A DNA stretch of 64,000 bases from Chitinophagaceae bacterium (GTDB lineage: Bacteria; Bacteroidota; Bacteroidia; Chitinophagales; Chitinophagaceae). Shown piece after piece: positions 18,778-27,351 of this stretch. Location of the stretch: positions 186,001 through 250,000 of the forward strand of contig JADJPV010000001.1 in the NCBI GenBank assembly GCA_016713085.1, written 5' to 3'. The notes under the pieces are model-generated. The model was given only the letters and a program-made list of their open reading frames with translations, was not told where the DNA came from and did no database searches. The translations under genes and the position numbers were made by a program. How positions within the stretch are numbered: the stretch's first letter is position 1; every line of letters starts with the position of its first letter.

Positions 18778-21700
18778 TTAAAAGTTAACGTTTAGCCCTA
18801 TGGTAAATGTCCTGATATAAGGATATGCCGCTGTGTAAGAATCTGTTTCCGGATCAACCCCGTTATAAGGACTGATTACAAAAAGATTCTGTGCATCCAC
18901 ATGCACACGTGCAGAGCTAAATACATTTTTTAATATTTTACGTGGAATATTATAACCTAATGAAACATTCTGTAACCTTATGAACCATGCATCCTGCAGA
19001 AAGAAATCACCAACACTGTAAGGCGAAAAACCCCAGAAAGAACTTGGATTTGTTGTAGATGGATTTTGTGGTGTCCACCTTTCCTTTACTGATCTTAACG
19101 CATTGTAACCATTTGAATAAATACCGTAAGCACTGAAACCGTAAGCAGTGTAATTAGGGTCGGTCATACGGCGGCCAAACAGGGCATTAAAATCAAAATT
19201 GAGTGTAAAGTTTTTGTAGGTAATTATATTGGTGATACCAGCCATAAATTTTGGATCATAACTGCCAATCAATTTGGTATCTGCATCATCAATTCTTCCA
19301 TCAGGTTTTCCCATTTTTATAAACCTTCCGTTTGCATCTACCATGGGGTTTCCGCTATTATCCCTTGCAAAACCATCAATGTCTTTAATCTTAATCATAC
19401 CCGGTTTAAGTTGCGGCTGAGATACAGGCACGGCTTCACCAATCTGTAAAATACCATCAGCTATCCTGCTGTACATAGCTCTTATCGGATCATTTGCGCT
19501 TTCGTAGATATTAGGCTTCCAGTCAGGAGCTCTTTCCTTCCAGGTGTCTTTGTAACGGGATAAAGCAAACATTGTTCTCCACTGCAGGTTATTGGTTTGA
19601 ATGTTACGTGTATTGATAGTTACTTCAAAACCTTTACTTTGTGTTTTTCCGATATTGGCAATGATTGTATTTACTTCCTGATAAGAGTTCAATGTTTTGG
19701 TTGCTAACAAATCTGATATTATATTATTAAACACTTCTACTGAACCATCAATTTTACCATTCAAAAGAGAAAAGTCTAAACCAAAATTTGTTCCGGTTGT
19801 TGTCTCCCATTTCAGATCCGGATTTTCCAGTCTTGATAACGAAACACCAATCAGTCTCGCATCATTTCCGGAAAGCCATGCCGGATAGGCACTGTAGGCA
19901 GCAAACGCATTACTGTTAATAGTAGCATTACCAGTTTGCCCATAACTAAACCTGAATTTCAGCTGAGAAAAAGTATACTTAAGGTTTCCGAAAAAGGGTT
20001 CTTCTGCAATATTCCATGCTACTGCAGCAGAAGGGAATGTTCCCCATTTATGATTTGCTGCAAAAACACTGGCACCATCAGCACGTACAGTAGCGGTGAA
20101 GAAATAACGGCCGTTATAATTATAATTCAACCGGCCAAAATAAGAAGCAATTAAATTCTTTGAACCGGCAGAATTGGTTGGCAACTGAATACTTCCTGCA
20201 CCAAGATTGTTCCATAAAAAAGCATCAGTAATAAAACCGGTTGCACCTGCACTGTTGAACTTATTAATGAATTTTTGTTGAGAAACACCGGCCAGCAAAT
20301 CAAATTTATGTAAATCGTTCAGCGTTTTGGTATAGTTGGCCGTTGCTTCTAATAAGTAGTCATCCTTATCAGTATTGGAAACAAATGCCCTTCCATGTTC
20401 CAGAGCGCCATGCAAAGTTGTAACAGGTATATAGCTTTGTCTTTTTGCATAACCCCTGTCCATCCCTGCTTTTAATTTGATAGTCAGGTTTTTTATCGGT
20501 GTAATATCTACAAAGAAGTTTCCCAGCATTCTTTCTGTTCTTCCTTCATCACTTATTGTTAATAAGGAATAAGGATTGGGTTGCAATGCCAATTGCGGGT
20601 TTAATGGATAATTACCATCCTCATCAATCGCCTGTATGTGCGGGCCCTGCTGTATAGCAGCTCTTATGATCCCTGAATTTTCATACTGGTCTCCACCCAG
20701 CTGTGCATTTAAATTGTCAATTCTGCTTCCTGTAAAATTAAAACCAACCTTGAAGTACCTGTTTATCTCCTGGTCAATATTTACCCTCACAGAGTATCTC
20801 TTAAACCCTGAATTTTTTATGATACCCTTCTGATCATAGACATTTCCTGATAAAAGATACTTGGTATACTTAGTTCCGCCCGACATTGACAGGTTATGCT
20901 GTGCAGTTGATCCGTCTCTTGTAACAAGATCAAACCAATCGGTACCCCTGCCAACATTATTAATAGCATTCTGTGTATATAACTTTATATATGGCCCGTT
21001 CACAGGGTTTGCTTCAGCTTCTGCCAGTGTTCTTCCGCCATATGGTGCAACATTATTTTCAAACTCCCAGTTTTCTCTTGCTGCTTCATTGCGTACCTGT
21101 TTCCATTCATTTAACGGGAGCACATCAAACGGGTTCTTAAATTTTTGAATGGAAAAATTATTTGAGTATTGAACTTTCACTCCACCTTCACTGCCCCTTT
21201 TTGTTGTAATAAGCACTACACCATTGGCAGCCCTTGAACCATAAATAGAAGTTGAGCTGGCATCTTTCAGCACTTCGATTGATTCAATATCATTTGGATT
21301 AAAAGAACTCAGAATACTTTGTGTTCCAGCCTGGTACCTGCCACCGCTTTCAGGTTGCTGTAGATCACTGATAGGAAAACCATCTACAACAAACAATGGT
21401 GCGTTACTTGCATTAACAGAACCGGCTCCACGTATTAATATATCCAAACCACCGCCCGGCTGTGCGCTGTTCTGACGGATAGTTAGACCGGCAACTTTTC
21501 CTTTAAGCATATTGCCAATTTCCGGTCCGGAAGAAATCACAAGATCTTTGGTCTTTACAGATGAAACAGCTCCAGTAAGGTCTCTTTTCTTTTGTGTGCC
21601 GTAACCAACCACCACCACATCTTCAAGTGTTTTGATTTCCTGCGACAATTTAACATCAACGCCTCCTCTGCTGTTAACAGCAATTGTTCGTGTTAAATAA

Positions 21701-21936
21701 CCAACTGATGTAAAAATCAGAGAGTCTGTAGCCGAAGTAACAATTGAGAAATCTCCTTTAATATTTGTAGCAGTTGTATTGGATGTTCCTTTTACCTGAA
21801 CTGTTACATTCGGTAATGGATTTCCCTCCCTGTCGGTAACCTTACCTGAAATTGTTTTCTGTGCTTCTGACTCAAAAGCAAAAACTGTAAATGCTATTAT
21901 AAACAAAAAGCATTTTTTAAGAAATTGAGCTTGCAT
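18778..21936 (-). CDS. SusC/RagA-family TonB-linked outer-membrane protein
   Basis: TonB-dependent oligosaccharide importer of locus A, intact at 1052 residues. Signal peptide at about 1-25, CarboxypepD_reg-like domain (about 28-110, ISGKVTDREGNPLPNVTVQV), TonB box region and the motif VVVGYGTQKKRDLTGAVSSV. The plug has PLFVVDGFPISDL and SIEVLKDASSTSIYGSRAAN, and the barrel ends in TIGLNVNF. There is no STN domain, so it is not a FecIR-type sensor. Control is instead predicted through the paired LacI operators at 22046-22076, about 110 bases upstream. It heads an operon with SusD, DUF4832, the PKD lipoprotein and the epimerase. Confidence 0.95.
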   Translation of the reverse strand: MQAQFLKKCFLFIIAFTVFAFESEAQKTISGKVTDREGNPLPNVTVQVKGTSNTTATNIKGDFSIVTSATDSLIFTSVGYLTRTIAVNSRGGVDVKLSQEIKTLEDVVVVGYGTQKKRDLTGAVSSVKTKDLVISSGPEIGNMLKGKVAGLTIRQNSAQPGGGLDILIRGAGSVNASNAPLFVVDGFPISDLQQPESGGRYQAGTQSILSSFNPNDIESIEVLKDASSTSIYGSRAANGVVLITTKRGSEGGVKVQYSNNFSIQKFKNPFDVLPLNEWKQVRNEAARENWEFENNVAPYGGRTLAEAEANPVNGPYIKLYTQNAINNVGRGTDWFDLVTRDGSTAQHNLSMSGGTKYTKYLLSGNVYDQKGIIKNSGFKRYSVRVNIDQEINRYFKVGFNFTGSRIDNLNAQLGGDQYENSGIIRAAIQQGPHIQAIDEDGNYPLNPQLALQPNPYSLLTISDEGRTERMLGNFFVDITPIKNLTIKLKAGMDRGYAKRQSYIPVTTLHGALEHGRAFVSNTDKDDYLLEATANYTKTLNDLHKFDLLAGVSQQKFINKFNSAGATGFITDAFLWNNLGAGSIQLPTNSAGSKNLIASYFGRLNYNYNGRYFFTATVRADGASVFAANHKWGTFPSAAVAWNIAEEPFFGNLKYTFSQLKFRFSYGQTGNATINSNAFAAYSAYPAWLSGNDARLIGVSLSRLENPDLKWETTTGTNFGLDFSLLNGKIDGSVEVFNNIISDLLATKTLNSYQEVNTIIANIGKTQSKGFEVTINTRNIQTNNLQWRTMFALSRYKDTWKERAPDWKPNIYESANDPIRAMYSRIADGILQIGEAVPVSQPQLKPGMIKIKDIDGFARDNSGNPMVDANGRFIKMGKPDGRIDDADTKLIGSYDPKFMAGITNIITYKNFTLNFDFNALFGRRMTDPNYTAYGFSAYGIYSNGYNALRSVKERWTPQNPSTTNPSSFWGFSPYSVGDFFLQDAWFIRLQNVSLGYNIPRKILKNVFSSARVHVDAQNLFVISPYNGVDPETDSYTAAYPYIRTFTIGLNVNF

Positions 21937-22045
21937 ATAACGTTAGTTTTAGTAATTGGTATCTTTAGATTTCTACTACTAAAGTGATACATTTTATTTA
22001 AAAAAGATACTTTGAGCAAAGTGGATATGCCCGGGTTACTCTGTG

Positions 22046-22076
22046 CAAACGCTTGTTTTTTGGATGCAAACGGTTG
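22046..22076. promoter_or_regulatory. Paired LacI-family operators of the locus A SusC operon
   Basis: CAAACGCTTG (22046-22055) and CAAACGGTTG (22067-22076), spaced 21 bases start to start, exactly as in the pair before the regulator gene. They lie about 110 bases upstream of the SusC start. Confidence 0.8.
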
Positions 22077-22080
22077 CGTG

Positions 22081-22653
22081 ATTTTTAAATAATCACTGCA
22101 ATCTTAATTAAATGGAACTCCCTGCTGCTGAAATGATGGTTTTAAAAACAATAGCTATACAGTAAAACAAAATCCTCCTGTCATATTGTGAGAATGCTTT
22201 TAGCCTTTTAAAAGTAATTATGACTATTGTTTCTTTATAATCTAAGCATCTTCATATAGACGTGCCTTTGAATGAGGCCGGGTAAGTCAAATTAGGATCA
22301 TTCAAACCCAGAAGTAATAATAATTTTAAACTATCTTAACCCTGTTTCTAAATAATCTGGAGTCACTTCAACCAAATCATCATAAACAGAAAGGATATTC
22401 AGGTTTGTCGTGGTTTATTTTTCAACCTTAACTCAGCGAATGAACTATGGAAGGTTAGCCTGGAAGATAGTTTTACAGATTGACTGATTACTGTCTTTGC
22501 TTAAATAAACAACTCTTCACGAAATTGGAGCAGTACGATAAAGTGCAGAATGCCGGACAAAAGTCAAATCAGCTAAAAGAATATTTTAAATGATTTGGCT
22601 GGCAAACCACATGTAAACAAATAAAACAGTTATGGGACTATAAAAAGGGAGTT
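22081..22653. other. Gene-free stretch between loci A and B
   Basis: About 570 AT-rich bases (extending to 22916 apart from the terminator) with no reading frame of convincing length or recognisable motif on either strand. It separates two oppositely regulated glycan operons that are read in the same direction. I see no gene or repeat I can support. Confidence 0.5.
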
Positions 22654-22680
22654 TAAAAAAAAGCCCCCAATAATGAGGGC
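22654..22680 (-). terminator. Terminator of the locus B operon
   Basis: On the minus strand a stem formed by 22675-22680 and 22663-22668 (GAGGGC with GCCCCC, one mismatch) is followed by a run of eight T (complement of 22655-22662). It lies about 240 bases beyond the stop of the last locus B gene, the GH20 hexosaminidase. Confidence 0.65.
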
Positions 22681-22916
22681 CTTAACTGTACCGGAGGATT
22701 TACCTTTCTCTAACCAGATTATGGAGGATTTTATTACTTTTTCAGAATTTATACCCTTTTTAGTATAAAAATAAAACATTCAACTTGTTACAAATTCAGA
22801 GTTTCCTGTCATGTGCAGAGAATATCAGTCGAAATTCAAACTGTCTGAATGAAGCTTGAAGGCCGTGTTTATGGTGATTTATTTCTGATACTCAAAAAAA
22901 CCAGCAAAAGGGCTTA

Positions 22917-25219
22917 TTACTCTACCACAATCTCATCTGCAAAAGTCCATGCCGGCTTTCCTTCACCCGGATGTCCTTTAGGGCAGGCTTCCAATGTTAC
23001 AGCCGTTACACGGATATATCTTGCATTGGTTGCCGAAAATTTTACTGTGAAATTTTTAATGGTTGATGCGGTAACAGTTGGGGGAATATCATTGACCAGG
23101 TTTCCCACTTCAACAAAATTCTTTCCATCAACTGAAATTTCAAACTTCACAGATTTGGGAAGAAAAATCCAATCCCTGTAATTCTGTAAACAACCCAATG
23201 CCACCAGGCTGATCATTTTTTCAGAGACAAGATCAACGGTTGCAATGAGATTGTCTTTATTAAAGCCATGCCAGTATTTACCGGCTGCATTCTTTGCTCT
23301 CACGCCATCCGTTAACGAATTTGGCCCGTCAGCCGGGTAATATTTTGAAAATGGAATTGCATACTGCACATTACTTCCAATTGCTTTGTGCATAACAAAC
23401 GACTGCTCAGCAGGAACAAGGTTCATCACCTTTCCATTCTGAACGGAAACTGCTTTAATGGTTTGAGAAGTTTCAATTGAAATGGGGCCTTGATATTTAT
23501 TCCCTGATGCAGTTGGAACAGAACCATCTGTTGTATAATAAATAGATACCGTCGGAATTTCAGTAACCAGGTTTACTTTCAGCTTTCCATTTTCAGATAT
23601 AGGTTTAATGTCAACTGTAAAATTGCCGGGTGAATAGTGCAATCCTTTCTGATCAAATGCTTTGAATTGAACTTTTAACCGTTCATTGAAACTTGTCCAG
23701 TTTTTATTGGCGGCTGGTGACCATACTGTTTCTGCCAATGCCAGCATTCTTGGTAGTACCATGTACTCCACATGTTCGGTGGTAGAAATAAATTCAGTCC
23801 AGAGATTTGCCTGAGCACCCAATACATATTTTGCTTCTTCAGCATTCAATTCTTTGGGGATAGGTTCATAGTCGTACACTTTCTTTAAAGTATTAAAACC
23901 TCCAATGGCCAATGGTTCACCTTCAGGTCCCGCCTGGTAATGATCAAAGTAACAGGGAGTGCCCGGTGTCATTACCACATTATGATTCATTTTTGCTGCC
24001 TGTATTCCGCCGCTTTCACCACGCCAGCTCATTACAGTTGCTTCAGGAGCCAAACCACCTTCGAGTATTTCATCCCAGCCAATCATTTTTCTTTTTTTAC
24101 TGACGATGAATTTTTCAATGCGCTTTACAAAATAGCTCTGCAGTTCTTCTTCATTCTTCAAGCCTTCTTTCTTCATACGTGCCTGGCATTTGCTGCATTG
24201 TTTCCATGGGCCTTTATCTACTTCATCGCCACCGATATGAATATAAGTTGAAGGGAAGAGAGCAATTACTTCTGTTAATACATCCTGTAAAAAGCCAAAC
24301 ACTTCATCATTACCTGCACAGTAATTGGATGACATGTTGGTATAATTTCCACCGGTCATTGGCAACTGCGGCAGCTGTGTGCAACTGAGCTGAGGGTAAG
24401 ATGAAATTGCCGAAGCAACATGGCCCGGCATTTCAATTTCAGGAACGATGGTAACATTCCTTGCTTTTGCATATGCCACAATTTCTTTTACCTGTTCCTG
24501 TGTATAGTAACCACCATAAGTTGCTTCTTCACCGGGTTGTGCCTGCGGTCTTGCTCCCCAGATCTTATCTGTCTGATCAACTCTCCACGCTCCTGTTTCC
24601 GTGAGCTTCGGATATTTTTTGATCTCGATTCTCCAACCCTGGTCATCTACCAAATGCCAGTGAAAAGTGTTCATCTTATACATCGCCATCAGATCAATGT
24701 ATTCTTTAACTGCATCCGCTGAAAAGAAATGACGGCTTACATCCAGGTGCATTCCTCTCCATTTGAATCTTGGATAATCATTCACCTGCATACAGGGTAC
24801 CTTCAATGCAGCATTGGTACGAACCTGTGGCAATGTTTGTAATAAAGATTGCAGTCCGTAAAAAATACCACCATAACTGTTTGCTTTAATTACAATGGTT
24901 GATTTGTTTACCATCAGCTGGTAACCTTCCTCTTTTATTGAAGCATTTTTATCGAGAATCAGTTCAATTATTTTGCCTGCAGGTTTATTAACAAGCAAAG
25001 CTGTTCCTGAAATATGCCTTATGGTTGATACAAAAAAATCAACTGCCGGCTTTAATGCTGTTTGTTCAGCTTTAAAATTCACGGACGTTTTATTGTCAAT
25101 GAGGAAAAACCCTCGCCCATTTTCACATCAACAGGTTGAGGAATGATGGGCGACTGCTGCGCCTTCATCATAACCGGAACTGACAAAGTGATAAGCAGAA
25201 TTATTTTTTTGAATAACAT
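22917..25219 (-). CDS. GH20 beta-N-acetylhexosaminidase, with an apparent 1-base deletion
   Basis: Removes terminal beta-linked GlcNAc or GalNAc after sialic acid and galactose have been trimmed. The gene starts at the ATG at 25217-25219 with a signal peptide (MLFKKIILLITLSVPVMMKA). It shifts frame in the A5 run at 25105-25109; one restored base joins VDVKMGEGF to the GH20b N-terminal domain, giving 767 residues. The catalytic barrel has WRGMHLDVSRHFFSADAVKE, FHWHLVDDQGWRIE, PEIEMPGHV and the Asp-Glu pair in YIHIGGDEVDKGPW. The C-terminal part carries a CHB_HEX-like segment (SIYYTTDGSVPTASGNKY) and a discoidin-like sheet (LVALGCLQNYRDWIF). It is the last gene of the locus B operon. Confidence 0.93.
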
Positions 25220-25398
25220 AACTACTGTTTTAAGTAAACACTGTGTTTAATCGTATGTGCAAATTGCTGCTGGTAAAACTGCTGAGTTGATTTCACTTCT
25301 CCTTCGAATGAGACACCAGTCCCCCATAAAACCGAAGCAGATTTCAAAATCATCTTTGATTGAGATTGGCATAGTCACATATATTTTATTATAAAAAA

Positions 25399-27216
25399 TT
25401 AATCCATTGTTTCGTTGGCAGAAATAGTTGCCGCTTCCTGTTGATGCAGATCAAACACAATAATTTCATTCGCCCCTTTTTTTAGCCAGGATGCAGGGCA
25501 ATACAGTTTTTGCTGCGGCCCGATATTCCAAAACCTTCCAAGGTTATGACCATTAACAAATACAACGGCTTTTGAATAGTTGCTGAGATTAAAATAAGTA
25601 TCGCCGGTTTCCTGTAAATTGAAATTACCTTTGAAAAAATTACAAAGTTTTGCAGCAGGTTGTTTACCTGTTAGCGCAGGCTGATGAGTTGCCAGAAAAT
25701 GTTCATCCATTGGAAACAGGATTGTTTGCCAGTTCATTAACGTCATACCATTTAGTGTAACACGATCAGTAATTCCCTTACGATCAATCATGAACTGAGC
25801 AAAGTTGATATGGCCCATTCCTTCCACAAGAATTTCAAGAACCGGATCTTTCACAGTTGTTTTTGGCAAATCAACTTCCCATTTTCCTCCATCACGGTAA
25901 ACCGTATCAATAAACACTCCGTTTAAAAATACTAATGCATAATCATGCGGCTCCCATATTTTCAGTGTACCGCTCTTATGCCCAATAAGCGTTGTTTTAT
26001 AAAGGATGAATCCCTGGTTCTGCCCAAATGATTCCATTGGTTGCGGCTGTGGAGTTTTGATCGATGGAAGCTGATAATCCCAAAGCGAAGAAATCCGTTT
26101 CATTTCAACAGACGGTATTTCAATCATCTTTACAGCTGCAGGAAGTTCAGGAATTTTATAAGTCACGTATTGCTGAATCAAACGACGCAGCATAAAATAT
26201 TTTGCTGTTGGCTGTCCCTGCTCATTGATGGGCGCATCATAATCATAGCTTGTAAGATCAGGCTGATACTGTGTTGGCGAAAATGCATTCGCACCTGCCG
26301 TGTAACCAAAATTGGTACCGCCATGAATCGCATAAAAGTTGAACGGTTTTTTGTTGTTTAATAAGTACTCCACTTCCTTTTTTAACCCATTGGTATCAGG
26401 TCTTGCCCATTTTTCTCCCCAATGAGTTAACCATCCGGGATAAGTTTCTGCACTGAAGGAAGGTACATTTGCATTTCTCTTTTTCGCCTGTTCAAAATCA
26501 CTGTCGCCGCTTCCGCTGTCTAAACCTATTGCTGCACCATCAATGTTTCCTGCTTCAAGCATAAATGGAGTTGCACCGTCAGCAGTATAAAAAGGAACGG
26601 TGATTCCGTTCTTCTGCCATAATTTCCGTAAGGTTTCCATATACTCTTTATCATTGGCATAGCTGCCGTATTCATTCTCTACCTGTACCATCAGTATTGG
26701 TCCGCCGTTTGTGCATTGCAGCGAAACAACTTCCTTTGCCAGTCTGTTGATATATCGTGTTGCAGCTGCCATATATCTTGCATCCATACAACGGATTTTA
26801 ATATCCGGGATCTTCAGCAGGTAAGGAGGTAATCCGCCGAAATCCCATTCTGCACATACATAGGGTCCGGGGCGGAGGATGACCCACATACCTTCTTCTT
26901 TACAAATGCGTATAAAAGAAGCAACATCCCTGTTAGCAGTTTTGAAATCAAAAACACCTTCCCTTGTTTCATGATAGTTCCAGAAAATATATGCTGCAAT
27001 TGTATTGCATCCCATTGCCTTCGCCATTTGTATTCGCTGGCGCCAGTACTCCCGTGGAATACGTGCCGGGTGCATTTCTCCGCTGATCATCTGGATGGGT
27101 TTACCATCCAGTAAAAAATCATCTTTCCCGAGTTTGAACTGATGCGTTGTTTGTGCAGACACTTGCAATGCCAGCAACAAACAAATCATAAGAACTGAAT
27201 ATTTTACCGCTTTCAT
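25399..27216 (-). CDS. GH35 beta-galactosidase
   Basis: Exo-acting beta-galactosidase, here expected to remove galactose exposed by the sialidase. It has 605 residues with a signal peptide (MKAVKYSVLMICLLLALQVSA). The GH35 barrel shows FLLDGKPIQMISGEMHPARI, AYIFWNYHETREGVFDF, LRPGPYVCAEWDFGGLP, the acid/base Glu182 in VQVENEYGSY and the nucleophile Glu257 in SAETYPGWLTHWGEKW. Beta-sandwich domains follow, with the usual YDYDAPINEQG and a C-terminal VFVNGHNLGRFWNIGPQQ. It lies between two GH20 genes on one strand, consistent with sequential trimming of Neu5Ac, Gal and HexNAc from complex glycans. Confidence 0.95.
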   Translation of the reverse strand: MKAVKYSVLMICLLLALQVSAQTTHQFKLGKDDFLLDGKPIQMISGEMHPARIPREYWRQRIQMAKAMGCNTIAAYIFWNYHETREGVFDFKTANRDVASFIRICKEEGMWVILRPGPYVCAEWDFGGLPPYLLKIPDIKIRCMDARYMAAATRYINRLAKEVVSLQCTNGGPILMVQVENEYGSYANDKEYMETLRKLWQKNGITVPFYTADGATPFMLEAGNIDGAAIGLDSGSGDSDFEQAKKRNANVPSFSAETYPGWLTHWGEKWARPDTNGLKKEVEYLLNNKKPFNFYAIHGGTNFGYTAGANAFSPTQYQPDLTSYDYDAPINEQGQPTAKYFMLRRLIQQYVTYKIPELPAAVKMIEIPSVEMKRISSLWDYQLPSIKTPQPQPMESFGQNQGFILYKTTLIGHKSGTLKIWEPHDYALVFLNGVFIDTVYRDGGKWEVDLPKTTVKDPVLEILVEGMGHINFAQFMIDRKGITDRVTLNGMTLMNWQTILFPMDEHFLATHQPALTGKQPAAKLCNFFKGNFNLQETGDTYFNLSNYSKAVVFVNGHNLGRFWNIGPQQKLYCPASWLKKGANEIIVFDLHQQEAATISANETMD

Positions 27217-27351
27217 GTTTCTATTTCTTTTTTAAAATTTCATACAGTGATTTGATCTTAACATCCCTGATTTCCTTTGAACTGAAATACCTGTTCTTTA
27301 CTGTGAGGACTTTTATGTTCTCTCTTTCAGATCAAAGTAATTCAAATTCAC

